Notes: generated by a model not told the origin, from the sequence alone. A stretch of DNA of 64,000 nt from Telmatherina bonti (GCA_933228915.1 OW121831.1:10970649-11034648); one strand, 5' to 3'. Numbered from the stretch's first letter, positions 1 to 11,364 are shown. Numbers and translations: made by a program.

Positions 1-62
1 CTGATTTCTCTCTGTTAGCCCAGCGTAGGTCTAATTTCTGTGTATTTTCTGTTTGTGTGCAG

Positions 63-188
63 ATACAAGCCCTTCTTTCCTTTCCAAGTGCAGCCCCCCC
101 TGGGTTCAGCCAGCGATTCGGATTTGTCGGTGCAGGACAGCAAGCTGGTGGAAGGCCGACTCAGAGTCACCCTTACTGAATGTAGCAG
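63..188 (+). CDS. pdzd8: pdzd8 coding exon (probably exon 2), just N-terminal to the PDZ domain
   Basis: The exon is preceded by a pyrimidine-rich tract ending in CAG at 60-62 and followed by a GTGAGA donor at 189. The first base completes a codon from the upstream exon; the frame then reads YKPFFPFQ, a serine/aspartate linker (SASDSDLSVQDS) and LVEGRLRVTLTECS, ending with two bases of an Arg codon. This is the end of the N-terminal lipid-transfer region and the linker towards the PDZ domain of PDZD8. A 74-codon ORF with an ATG at 53 overlaps it in another frame and is not the coding frame. No start codon is expected because this is an internal exon. Confidence 0.85.
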
Positions 189-599
189 GTGAGACGCTCT
201 GCTTCCCGCTGCAATTCCTCACATTCCTAACTGATCTCAACACCTCTGACGTCATCCTCCGATCGACTCCGACCTAAAGTCGCCTCTCCTGCTTTCTGCC
301 TCTTACAGAAACCTGATAGTGTATCACATGGAGCAACATTTAAGCTTCCTGTTACCTCTCATCGTGTTAATTCTAGTAAACGATCACCCAGACAGTCGCT
401 CCACCCTCCATGCTAGTATCGCTTCTGGTATTGTAAATGAGATTAGTTTGGTTTGTGCAGTCTTGCAGATTTATATATATTTATCAACACAGTGTGATCT
501 GCACCATTCTTCTTTTTTTTTCTTCCTAATTGTTTATTCTGAATAGTGTCTGTAACTAAAGTGCTGCTTGTAGATCGGTCAGATGTTGACATTTGACCT

Positions 600-690
600 T
601 TCAATGGAAAATATGAGCTGATTGTGAATGTGGCAGCAGCACAACCGTAAAACGTTGGAACAGGAGCATTAAAAGACCAGAAACGTAGCA
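600..690 (+). mobile_element. fragment of a Tc1/mariner-type repeat terminus
   Basis: The segment TATGAGCTGATTGTGAAT, followed by a GGCAGCAGCAC block and a TAAAAGACCAGAAA block, is a degraded version of the terminal region also present at 8190-8430. It is a short remnant only. Confidence 0.4.
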
Positions 691-1300
691 TGACTTCCTC
701 AGTGAGATGGAAGCTGGTCAGATTTAACACTTCATTAGATCCAGGATGCGAGTGTGGCTCTCTGACTAATGAGAGCTGGTTGCATTCGAGCAGCTGTTTG
801 TGGTTTAACTTGTTCGCAACGCCAACGTGTCACACAGAAGCTAAAGCGAGAGGAGGTAGGGTGGAAAAAGGATTTAAAAATGCTGGAGGAAAGAAAAATG
901 TTGTTAAAGGTGAAAAATAATATTTTAAAACACTGGGGTGGGACTTTATTTTTTTTTTTTTAAAAAAAAAGTAATTATTAGAGAATTTATGATTAATTAT
1001 TTTGATTATTTGATTAATCACATTTTATTGGATTCATCACATTTTATTTCACATTACAATATTTGCCCCCAAATGATTTATATCTACATATGTTCCAATA
1101 CTTTTTTTTGCAGCAGTGGCATACAAATAGGTTATGTAAAAAATCATACAAAGCGAATTCCAGTTTTCTTTTTATTTTTCTTTTTGATTACGTCTCTCAT
1201 AGTGGACATGCACAGCTTAAGATGTCAATTTCAGACCCCTCCATGATTTCTAAGAAGGAGAACTTGCAAAATCACACGGTGTTCAAATACTTATGTGCTA

Positions 1301-1852
<552 letters not shown>

Positions 1853-2485
1853 AGATAGTTTTATTAACTGCTGAGATTTTCAGTCCCATAGAAGGCAGGA
1901 GTCCTCATCCTTGTGATGTAAAAGACGAGTCAGACGAGTCAGAGAAACATAGCTGAGCAGACTCGTATAGCTTGGCGGCTTTTTCTCTGAAGTGTTGCTG
2001 CAGGTATGAATGTCCACTCTGCAAAACAAACCTTTGTTGTGAAGCTGAGAGAGATGTCGCAGCTTGCATGGGAATGCAGTCTGACCTGTCAAAGCTTTTC
2101 CAGAGCTTTCACGGGTCACACCTCAGCCGCATGACACAAACACTCCCTCCTCGTCTGAGGCTGAAAACGTTCACATTTTAATTGGTGAAGAGTCAATTCG
2201 CTTAAGCTCTTCTTGTCCGGGACTGCTTTAGAGAGACAGAGAAGTTACGTTGACAACACTTCATTGTGGTTGGCTTTTAGTACCCTGGCTGATCGGATGA
2301 AGCTCATCTATTAATGATGAGACTTTTCCATTATAATCATCTAGACTTTCCTTCTGCTTCCATCACATTATCATATGAGGCCTTTTTGGAGCCAGTTTTC
2401 TCCCCATGCAACCAGTAAGAGAACACTGTGTGGTTTATTAGAGACCACTGCCCTAATATTACTACCTGCAGTGTGTCATGAAGGT

Positions 2486-2500
2486 CCAGCAGGGGGCAGC
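2486..2500 (+). promoter_or_regulatory. CTCF-like motif
   Basis: CCAGCAGGGGGCAGC fits the vertebrate CTCF core CCASYAGRKGGCRS at every position. It is a motif match only. Confidence 0.35.
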
Positions 2501-2605
2501 ATGTATCCTGTTTTCTGCTCATCATCGCACTGCTCCTCCTGAAATATTCAGTGTCTCTGAAAATGTCCCGTAGTTCTTAGCAAGTCGGTCAGTTTGCTTA
2601 CATCA

Positions 2606-3175
2606 GCATAAACACACATAAACATGCTAAAAAATCAACACACATTAACAAACACACACACACACACACACAACCAACACAAAACCATATGTAAATGGAT
2701 AAAATCAACACAAAAACCTGCCTAAAACAACACAAAAACACACTAAAACACATAAAACCAACACATAAACGCTTAAAAAAAACAAAAGAAAAACAAATGT
2801 AAACATATAGAAATCCAGTACAAAACCATACAAAAAAAACAATATAAAACCACACGTAAACACACATAAACAGGCTGAAAATCAACACACATTAACAGAC
2901 ATATAACCAACCCCAAACCACATGTAAACAGATTAAATCACAAAAATATGTATAGAACCAACACAAAAACACACTAAAACACATAAAAACAACACTTAAA
3001 CACTTAAAAAAAAACAAAAAAACCCTAAACCAAAACAAACGTAAACATATATAAACAAAACCACACAAAAAATACATCCAACCAAAATAAAACCACATAT
3101 AAACACACATAAAACCAAAATATAAACACACATAAACATGGATAAACCAACAAAAAAAAAGACAAAACAAACCCA
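2606..3175. repeat. A/C-only tract containing a diverged tandem duplication of about 260 bp
   Basis: The plus strand is almost devoid of G and T-poor for about 570 bp. The order CACACATAAACA..GCT, ATCAACACACATTAACA, AACACACTAAAACACATAAA, CACTTAAAAAAAAAC and AACGTAAACATATA occurs twice, starting near 2606 and near 2863. The first copy contains a (CA)n at 2650-2672. Long cysteine- and phenylalanine-rich minus-strand ORFs come from composition. Confidence 0.8.
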
Positions 3176-3189
3176 TAAGCCCAATAGTT

Positions 3190-4080
3190 AGGAAGTCTTG
3201 GATCGATCTGATCTTTCAGCTCTGCTGGAATAAACTCTGTACAGTTACGGGTCGTGGTTTTAAAGTTCAGACAGGAGGCATAAAAGGTGACTTTCAGGTT
3301 AGAAAACTGACTTTTATTTGGAACGTTTGCAGAATAAAATGTCTATGTTGCAAGACAACACAAAGTTACAAAAACACTTTCAGCTTTTGCTTTCTTTTTT
3401 TAAAAAAAAAAAAACATATTTAACTTGGTAAAAAAACAACGTTCAATTAATGTTTGCATGTTTAATCATGTACTGTAAAAAAACATCCAACAAATAATGT
3501 GCATAAAATTTAACTTTTAACAACATAACGTGAAACGTAACATAAAACTGGACCAGCTCCTAATAAATAATGAAACGATTACTTTTTTTTGGAATAAGAT
3601 CTTCTTTGCTAGCTGACATGTTTAGTTTTGTTTCTGTGTCTTTTTGTGCTCGAGTCTGCTGCCGACTAAGGAGCGCGGTGGAGGTGCAGATTAAAATGTA
3701 AAATTTACTCTATTCATTTAAAATGTATTTTACCAGGGATGCAAACCAATCGGAGTAAGAACCTGGCCACCATACAGCACAGATGACAACCAAATTACGA
3801 AAAAACTACAACAAAACAACATAGAAATGTCTTTAAAAGCTTATCAGGATTCAGAAAAGTAACATGAAGCATTAAAACAATAAAGAACATCTGATAAAAC
3901 ATGACATGACAGTAACAGCCTGAAGTTCAGAAGACATCACCAAACGCTAAAAATGCAAATTATTTGCTGCTTACCTTTAATAAAATGACTAGCAAGCTCG
4001 AACATTTCCCCTTCAGACACATCATTCTAAATGTGGCCCTGCAAGTTCACCAACAGTGAACTGTGTTACTGGATTTCGAT
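3190..4080. other. intronic sequence without recognised features
   Basis: AT-rich pdzd8 intron with short A/T homopolymers. I see no exon signals, coding frame or known repeat. Confidence 0.5.
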
Positions 4081-4140
4081 GCATTCATGCGCCGGCAGCT
4101 GTCCAGCGCTTGCAAAAATTGGGCGCATGAATGCGCCGGC
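4081..4140. repeat. short GC-rich inverted repeat
   Basis: GCATTCATGCGC at 4081-4092 is the exact reverse complement of GCGCATGAATGC at 4123-4134; both are followed by GCCGGC. The 30-bp spacer would form the loop of a hairpin. Confidence 0.7.
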
Positions 4141-4189
4141 ATTGTGCTGAAGGTTAATCACCTTAACTGAGGTCCATTATTTACAGAAT

Positions 4190-4376
4190 TGTGTTGTGTT
4201 GGAGGTGCTTCAGGTCGTTGTTGTGTTGGTAGCTAAAGCTTTGACCAAGTCTGAGGTCCTGAGAATTCTGGACCAGGTTTTCATCCAGGATCTCTCTGTA
4301 TTTACCTACATTCATCTTTATTTGACCTGCAATCAGCTGTCCAGTCTCTGCACCGCAGAACAAAATGTCCACACAT
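4190..4376 (-). mobile_element. Tc1-like transposon remnant, first half (interrupted)
   Basis: On the plus strand this contains CTGGACCAGGTTTTCATCCA, a GATCTCTCTGTATTTACCT block and a CTGCAATCAGCTGTCCAGT block, the antisense of a Tc1-family transposase region common in fish. The homology breaks at ACACAT (4371-4376) and resumes at 4661, showing an insertion. It is heavily mutated and non-coding. Confidence 0.6.
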
Positions 4377-4660
4377 TCAATTCAACTTTATTTATATAGC
4401 GTCAAATCAAGACAATGCCATCTCAAGACGCTTTACAGACAGGAAAAAACATAAAGAAAGCCAGTTCATAACAGCCTTTATAAGGAAACCAACAGATTGA
4501 GCTGGAGGATCCAACTCAATCTCCCATCCTGAGCAAGCACACGGCGACAGTGGGAAGGAAAAAACTCCCTTTTAACAGGAAGGAATCCTCCGCCAGAACC
4601 TGGACAGGCAGCCATCTGCCTCTGCTGTGTGGGGGGAAGAGGAAAGAAAGACAACAGACA
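4377..4660 (+). mobile_element. 284-bp interspersed element inserted in a Tc1 remnant
   Basis: It begins TCAATTCAACTTTATTTATA and includes GACGCTTTACAGACAGGAA, ACACGGCGACAGTGGGAAGG and AAAAACTCCC. ACACAT occurs directly before it (4371-4376) and again at its end (4661-4666), a 6-bp target-site duplication. A second copy is at 22752-22995. This is a widespread teleost repeat; I cannot assign its class from the sequence. Confidence 0.7.
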
Positions 4661-4815
4661 ACACATAATGATGCTGCTGCTGCCGTGCTTCACTGTTGGG
4701 ATGGTACTGGGCAGGGGCCTGGTCTCCTCCACACATCTTTGTTTCTGCAGACCAGAGAATTATGTTTCTTCTTTTAGAAGTCCTTCAGTTCTTGTTATTT
4801 TTAACTATGAATATC
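4661..4815 (-). mobile_element. Tc1-like transposon remnant, second half
   Basis: Read on the minus strand, it translates to TIPTVKHGSSSIIM, close to the conserved TIPTVKHGGGSIM block of Tc1 transposases, next to an antisense CAGACCAGAGAATTATGTTT. It continues the segment that ends at 4376. Frameshifts and stops make it non-functional. Confidence 0.75.
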
Positions 4816-4986
4816 ACAAGGCTGTTTTAGATGAGCACCACGACAGAACTGTTAAGTTGGAAACGACTATAAAAGATTTTTGTTTGGGGAATAAAATAGA
4901 TGGAATGGGAGGATTTAAGTGGAGAATATAATTATAAATGTTACAGTAAAGGTGGATTTGTCATGGTTGTTGTTCTGTGCCTGCAG

Positions 4987-5089
4987 ACTGTTCATTCTGG
5001 GTTCCTACGCCAGAGAAACCTACGTTCACTGCACCCTGGAGCTGAGCAGCCACCAGTGGAAGGAGAAGACTCGCAGCTCCATCAAACAG
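4987..5089 (+). CDS. pdzd8: pdzd8 coding exon (probably exon 3), RLFILGSY segment
   Basis: The acceptor is a CTGCAG at 4981-4986 after a TG/T-rich tract and the donor is GTCAGT at 5090. With the preceding AG, the first base makes an Arg codon. The exon then reads LFILGSYARE, followed by a block containing VHCTLELSS and ending RSSIKQ in phase 0. The pattern RLFIxGSYxRExxVHCTLELSS directly before the PDZ domain is characteristic of vertebrate PDZD8. The exon is a multiple of three plus one (103 bp), which restores the frame after the phase-2 junction upstream. Confidence 0.9.
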
Positions 5090-5104
5090 GTCAGTTTTCC
5101 CGTG

Positions 5105-5143
5105 TTTTTTATTTTTTATTTTTTATTTTTTATTTTTTTTTAA
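5105..5143. repeat. (TTTTTA)n low-complexity tract
   Basis: Six to seven imperfect TTTTTTA units start 16 bp downstream of the pdzd8 exon donor. Confidence 0.9.
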
Positions 5144-5189
5144 CTGCAGCAAAAGTTTTTTGTGTGAAAACTCGTAATGAAATAAGGAA

Positions 5190-5262
5190 GAAATGGTTAG
5201 ACTTTGGAGGTTGGTCTGGATCACCGCCTGGATCCATGAAAGTCTTGTAAAGGATTCTTTAC
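5190..5262 (+). repeat. fragment of a teleost interspersed repeat (GATCACCGCCTGGATCC type)
   Basis: TTGGTCTGGATCACCGCCTG and AAAGGATTCTTTA match the same order of blocks as in 13549-13745, where the repeat is longer. Only the 3' part is present. Confidence 0.5.
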
Positions 5263-6123
5263 TGTGGGGAGAGAGGGACAAGTGGATTTTTCTATCCATC
5301 CACTGCGATACACTCGTCAGCTACATAATATCAGGACATCATAATGTGACAACGTAGTGGTGCAAGGTTTTCATTGAATCAAAGAGAACAATGGAGGACA
5401 TCCAGCAGTTTGTCTTCTTTCTTTTTGGCTTTAAACAACAAAGAATCCACCATGTACAGTATTTACAGATGCTCCTGGTTTGTTGTTTTATTGCTGAGTC
5501 ACACAGGAAGTGATGGTTCTTTCCACTGACTAGCAAATTGCACCGTGAGATCTGGTCGCAGGTGGATTCATGATGTTTTCAGCTGATTCTGATCCTACCA
5601 CCTGAATGTGGAGCTGAGACGGAGACTTATCTGCATGTCTTTGTTGGAACCAGGAGTCTGACTTCCTGTTGCCTTTCTATCATCTCCAACCAGTCTGCCC
5701 AGTCTCCTCTGACAGCAACCAGACTGCTGCTGCTCGCTGGATATTTTCTCTTCTTCAGACTTTTTCTGGAAACTCGAGAGATAGTTGTGTGAGAAATCCC
5801 AGTAAATACTTTGATCAACAACCATGCTGCGTTCAAAGTCACGTAAATCTCCTTTCTTCCTCATTCTGATGCTTAGTTGAACTTCAGCAAGTGGTCTACA
5901 TGTTGTAATGCTGCCATGTGATTGGCTGGTTAGATATCTGGGGTAAGAGGAAGTTGAACAGGTGGAAATAATAAAGTAACTTTATTAGCAAATTATTTCA
6001 GAGCACATAAACGGTGACTAACAAACTGAGCTTCTAAACATGTACACTTCTCTTTTCCTCATCATGTTGGGTTTTCAGTGTGCAGTACGAGGCAGCTTGA
6101 CCTGTAACAGTCATACGTCCAAA

Positions 6124-6137
6124 CCAGCAGAGGGCTC
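6124..6137 (+). promoter_or_regulatory. weak CTCF-like motif
   Basis: CCAGCAGAGGGCTC matches the CTCF core except for T at the purine position before the last base. It is in the same orientation as the motifs at 6737 and 7555. Confidence 0.2.
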
Positions 6138-6409
6138 TGCTGCTCCATCTCATAATGGTATCCATCCACTGTAAACTGGACCCATCTTAACAAGCTGTTC
6201 AGGTTTTAATTTAGAAGAATCAGTCGTGTCAACATGGCAACTCAGAAATATATAAATAATGTAGAATTAAAATCTACCTTTTGGAAATTGAGTTACAGAC
6301 GCTTTTGCAAAAAAATCAAATATGTAACATGATTTTTTCCACATGCAGCTTATTGGACATCTTGTCATAATGACACATTAATAAAAGCTTATTATCATCC
6401 TCCTTGCAT

Positions 6410-6715
6410 TGATTAAAATTGGCCCAATGTTGACATTTTGAGCAGCGAAGAAAATATTCAGGCCCCTCCAGCAAACCTTTTCTAATTGCCGCAATTTAGA
6501 GATATTACAGTGATCACATCAGCCTTGTTTGGAAGTGACTAATGACCGTTTTAGAGGGAAATGTCAGGCCTAATTACTGGCCGAGGCTCCAGCAAAGCCT
6601 GATGCCACTGTGCTCTCCCAACACTTCTGGATGACATTTTCAATGGCTCAAACATCATTTGTGGTGAAGAGTAATAACCTTGTTCTGTTTTTTTCTCGCA
6701 TCGTATTAAAATAGT
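6410..6715. other. candidate conserved non-coding element
   Basis: Balanced, complex, non-repetitive DNA between AT-rich stretches, with homeodomain-type cores (CTAATTACTGG, TTCTAATTGCCG) and GTGACTAATGACC. No coding frame or splice sites are visible. Being an enhancer is inference; cross-species alignment would decide. Confidence 0.3.
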
Positions 6716-6736
6716 TTGCAGGAAGTGGATTGTTGT

Positions 6737-6752
6737 CCAGCAGGGGGCAGTG
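6737..6752 (+). promoter_or_regulatory. CTCF-like motif
   Basis: CCAGCAGGGGGCAGTG is a full match to the CTCF core CCASYAGRKGGCRS. It lies just after the candidate non-coding element at 6410-6715. Confidence 0.4.
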
Positions 6753-7137
6753 AAATATTAGATCACATTTCTCCCCGAGACAGTTGTGTCCCTTTTTAAA
6801 ATGCATTTGTAACACGATGGTACAGACTGTGGAAAAAGAAGCATTCTTCTGATAAAGATATAAATTACAGATTTTAACAACAAAATATAATTTGTTGTTC
6901 TTCTAGGATTCAAGTTTCCAGGTCAGCTAATAAGGAAAATAATTGTGGCACGTCGACCGGAATATCAGACAAAGCCACTGATTAACATGACAGTAAAACA
7001 TCAGTTTCATCGTGTTATCTCTGACCCAAACACACATTTAGTCATATTCACACCACAATGGACAAATGTGGAGGCAGTGTGGAGGTGGAAGGCTAATTTC
7101 TGCTCCCTTTATGTACGTAAATAGGTACATAAATAGT

Positions 7138-7530
7138 AGGGTTGGGGAAATCAAATTGAAAACCTGGATTTTCTTTGCTTCACAATTTTAAAATAGATTT
7201 TTGTTTTTAAAAAAAAAAAAAAAATCATTTTTTTTTTTCAAATAAATAAAAATAATGCATTTTACAATTTTGTCATTTTTATTGTTTTTATTAATCTTTT
7301 AACCTGTCTTCTTTGGCATTATAGCAACAAAATGATGATCTGTGTTGTTTTTTTCTGATTGAAATCAAGGAAAATAAAGAGGAAAAAAAGTATTATATAT
7401 TCATTTTGTTTTTGATCTACAAACGTCATCAATATCAAAGAATTGTGAGGATCGCAATTTAAATTTTATCGGCACTCAAAAAATCGGAATCGAATCGGGA
7501 CAAAAGCGTATTGTCACAGCCCGAGTAAAT
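7138..7530. repeat. interspersed repeat, copy 1 of 2 (see 11365-11738)
   Basis: Starts near GGGTTGGGGAAATCAAATTG and ends near GCGTATTGTCACAGCCCGAG. It shares with 11365-11738 the blocks TTTGCTTCACAATTT, GAATTGTGAG, AAAAAATCGGAATC and GCATATTGTCACA in the same order. The two ends hint at a non-autonomous DNA element, but terminal repeats are not clear. Confidence 0.65.
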
Positions 7531-7554
7531 AGGTACTTTACGTTAGGAAAAGAT

Positions 7555-7570
7555 CCAGCAGAGGGCAGTG
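7555..7570 (+). promoter_or_regulatory. CTCF-like motif
   Basis: CCAGCAGAGGGCAGTG is a full match to the CTCF core, on the same strand as the sites at 2486 and 6737. Confidence 0.35.
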
Positions 7571-8187
7571 CAGAGCTCAGAGTTCACACATTTCACACAA
7601 CAAACATGACGGCGGCAGAGGAGGTCATGATGATCATTTTCAAAAAGATGTAAAAAAGAGGCGGCACAACAGGTAAAGGTGGTCTGCGCAGCCATTAAAT
7701 ACATCGCGGCTTCTTTTCTTCTTTGTTCCTGTCGTGGGTCACATGCTAACTGTATTGCTCAACACTGCCCTCTGTGGTTTCTAGTGGTACTACTCGGATT
7801 CACAATACCCAGAAAACACACCAAATTATGGATGTAAAGGACACAGAAGATAGACAAAGGGCTCCATATCCATCTTTATCACAGCACATAAATGGACCTT
7901 TAGTGCCTTGCTCAATGACAATTCAGCATGTAGTCAATGGAAGCCATGGATCGATCTTCCAAACTACATTTGGTGGATCATTGCTATTCCTTTCGAGCAC
8001 CCCAGTTTTCCTCTGCACAGAACTTACCAGAACCAAATTGTTCCAGACAACTGATACGTCATCATGTTCAACCCCGTCTGCTGCAGCTTCACTTCCTGAA
8101 CTTTCTCCATCCAACAACCTTACATGGAACATGCCAAAAAAAACTTTCAGCATTGTATTGAAATTCTGTTGCGAAAATCTGATGACA

Positions 8188-8436
8188 TAAATAAAAGCAG
8201 AATTCAATGATCTGCAAACCTCTTCAAGCCATGTTTTATTCTTAGTTGAGCACAAACAACATGTCAGATTTTGAAATTCAAACATTTTATCTTTTCTTGA
8301 AAGCTATAAGCTGATTGTGAATCTGATGGCAGAAACACCTGTAATAGTTTGAGCCGGGCAATCAGAAGTCTGGAAAAGTAATTCACACAATTCAGAAACA
8401 ACTGGGGGAGCATTTGACAACTAATTAGGTTAAGTA
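8188..8436 (+). mobile_element. Tc1/mariner-type element, left terminal part, interrupted
   Basis: CAATGATCTGCAAACCTCTT, then AGTTGAGCACAAACAACATG, TCAGATTTTGAAATTCAAAC, GCTGATTGTGAATCTGATGG and CTGGAAAAGTAATTCACAC: the terminal region of a mariner-type element common in fish. The match stops at AATTAGGTTAA and resumes around 9050, with a MITE between. Confidence 0.6.
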
Positions 8437-9045
8437 CATAGACTGTATATAAAAGATGGATGTAGCCTCCGTGACATCAACCGTAGGTTTCTGAAAAGCT
8501 GAAGTGAAGCCCATTGAGCGGTTCCCACCGTCAGCATCTTGCCAGCGTTATGCGTGACGTCACTGATGAAAATTTCAGAAATGTGGAAAGAGGTAGAGCT
8601 GAGAGGGGGGCTGTGAGCATGGGGGATGGGGATGATTGACATCTAAGAACTAACTGAGCTAACCCAAAGCTAATTAGAGCTAACTGGATAATAGAGGTAG
8701 GCGAGCTAAAGCTAAGTCACGCTGTTACCTGGCTAAAAACAGCGGTTGTGCTGCATTCTGTCTTTTGACCATGGGATATCAGGTACCTGTCAATCAAAAG
8801 GACCACTGTGCCAAATTTCTGGATGACATTACTTCTAAGTGGATACTCCCCTGGCCCGACAGTTTTCGTTAATGTAAACCTGACCTATTAAACCTGAATT
8901 TTTTTTATTAAACATCCGGTAAACACGTTTCTTCTGCTGTGAAGTTGGTCTTTTTAACATGGGAATCTATGGGGATTTTGGAGCCTCTAGTGGATGATGG
9001 AGGAACTGCAAATTTTGGTCGTCCTCATGGACTTGACTTTTGTTA
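8437..9045 (+). mobile_element. MITE family A, copy 1 (nested in a mariner-type element)
   Basis: It starts with the terminal motif CATAGACTGTATATAAAAGA and follows the order of the full copy at 39618-40257: GTAGGTTTCTGA, GAGCTGAGAGGGGGGCTGTG, GAGCTAAAGCTAAGTCAC, CCTGTCAATCAAAAGGAC and CTAGTGGATGATGGA. The right terminal repeat has decayed or been lost. Confidence 0.8.
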
Positions 9046-9049
9046 GTGG

Positions 9050-9170
9050 CTGCTTGGTGAAGTGGCAACAGATCAGTAACATGCAAAAGGAGCATTTTAG
9101 ATATGTAGAGTCTCTGATGGAAAGACGGACAGAGCTTCACCAATCTGAGACAAACCCGGTCTAAGAAAAT
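9050..9170 (+). mobile_element. Tc1/mariner-type element, continuation after the nested MITE
   Basis: GGTGAAGTGGCAACAGATCA, GTAACATGCAAAAGGAGCAT and CAGAGCTTCACCAATCTGAG continue the element interrupted at 8436. No transposase frame remains. Confidence 0.5.
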
Positions 9171-9179
9171 GACATGTTT

Positions 9180-11360
9180 TATTTTCTGAAATGATGTTTA
9201 TGTTTACTGGGAATAAAATATAGATTGAGATGTACATATTCTCTTTATATTTACGTTTTCCACAGCATCACAACAAATATGGGATTGAGGTTGTAAAGAA
9301 CACTGATCATTTCTGACTCTCTAAAACTTCCTTAGCTCCTGTAAAGGACTAGTATTCTCCAAACAGAACCAGTAAAATAAAAACCGGTTCTGAACCCTCC
9401 TACAGGATGGACAGAACCAAGCCATTTCGGGTTCAGGCTTGATATGTGATGAATATGTCAACATTTCTGTCTCCCCACTCGACCATTTTAGCCATCAGCA
9501 CAGCCCTTTCCAGCCACTTCAAACGCTTAAGTCCCTTTTTTGTTAATATCCGCATACAAATGCAGAATCACACTGGCATTTGAGCCTGATTTATCAGACT
9601 TCTCCAGTCTGCATGTCCCCAGCAGGACTCTGTAGTAGGGATTAAAGGCTATACCATCTGCAAAAGGTCAATTCACCATCTTTCTCTTCCATTTTCCCTT
9701 GATGATTTCCAGATATGAGCTTCCAACGTTGGCCTTGTGAAAACAGTTTGTGTATACTAATGGCTTTCATGCATATTATATAAATGTTCTCAGTTTAGCT
9801 GGTGTGAGCTCCAGTTTTTCACAGAAACCATGTTTCCTGAAGGCCCTTGAACTTTGTTCGACATTCCTTTTAGGGTTGGTTTGCATTCTTATCACTGTTT
9901 GGTTTCAGCTTCCACACAATGGAAAGCCTGATTAGGTTTGCTGAATGCTTCTAATGGAGACAGGCTGGTTTTTAATCAGCTTTCTGTTTGTTCAGTAATG
10001 GTTTTTTGTTTGTCTTAATGTCCGGTACCTATTTTATTCACATTAGTTATTAATCAAGTGTTACTGATAGATTTGACAGTTGTGTCCATTGTTGGCTCCT
10101 CCCTGTTGCTTGGAAACATGATGGAGACATATGTATTTCCTTTTTTGCTGATGTTTGATGCTGCTGTGTTTAATTTTACCGTTGGTGTCTCAACCTGGAC
10201 ACTGTTGTTTCTAAAACTCTTGAACCATTGTTGCAGTATGTATTGAAGCATTCACTTACTGTAAAGGTCACCAGAGCCGGCATCCTGGAACATGTTGTGC
10301 ATCTAATTTCCATTTATGCTCTCACAAAGACCTTCAGCTGCCCTCGAGACATGACGACTGGGGTCATTAGTGGTCACTGGTTGGTTTCCTTTTGAAAGCA
10401 AACAGTTTGTCTTTTTGTTGGTGACTTGACAAGCAACAGATAATGACCAGTTAGCCAAGTTAAACTAGGTTGGCAGCTTCTTATTAATGGACATTTACTG
10501 GTAAAGAAAACAGCCACCATAAAACCTGAACAGATTAGGCCAAAAAAAGTGATGGTTTGGTCCTGAAAAAGTAGATATTTTATTTATTAGTGGGGTTCTC
10601 CACAATGAACTTTGTGTGGGTAGTTTACTGGTTCATGTCAAATACCAGTGTTGGTGTTCTGATCCGAATCTCATGTTGAACCAGGAGGCTGTGGGTTGCT
10701 GCAGAGCCAGTTAAAAATCTTTAATGTGATGGATGCAACTTAAGCAAACAGAAGACCAATATGGTTGTAAACCTAAAAAGAGAAAGCAGAAAAGACTGTG
10801 ATTTTATTTGTGTTGTCTTTTATGCTTTTTTTTTTTTTTTTTTTACACCATCTGTAATGCTTTTAATGTTTCACGTAAAGCACTGAATTGTCTTGCACAC
10901 AAAAGTTGCCGTACAAATAAACTTTCCTTTCACCACTAAACCTGCAGCAGAGCAGCTGTGCAACTGTATACTTGCTGCGTACAGCGCTACCTACGGCCTA
11001 CATGCCAAAGATTTGCTGGGAACATGTCGGCGCCATGATACGTATGCGGATGCGTTGCAAGCAGCAAGTATATTCCAGGCCTTATTGGGCAGGTTGGGCA
11101 GTGAAAATGGAAGCAGAATGGTTAGGAAGTTGAGCTGTAGCAGCACGTTGAACCTGATATTTCTGCTGCTGGTTTTAAAAGGACCAAACTGTTAGTTACT
11201 GCAAATGACGTTCAGATGAAGTGATCAACATCAGTAATCTACGGCACAACTTTACCTGCCAATATGTGTTTGAAAACTAAGAATGTCTGAAACTAATATG
11301 AACATCCTCCTCTTCCTCAGGTAAAAGCAAAAAAGATTAAAGGGGCTCGATAATGCTATT
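9180..11360. other. intronic sequence without a supported gene
   Basis: pdzd8 intron. A complex stretch at about 9480-9730 might be conserved non-coding DNA. The rest is unassigned; a T-run lies at 10828-10845. The short ORFs (for example 10893-11195) lack domains or splice context. Confidence 0.45.
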
Positions 11361-11364
11361 TCTA

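Noticed and set aside
2598..3184. Minus-strand Cys/Phe-rich ORFs resembling membrane peptides
   Set aside because: They come from the A/C-only composition of the tract; no start context, splice sites or conservation signal.
7774..8285. Overlapping 120- and 138-codon ORFs on both strands
   Set aside because: They run into the mariner terminal repeat, and no recognisable domain is seen on either strand.
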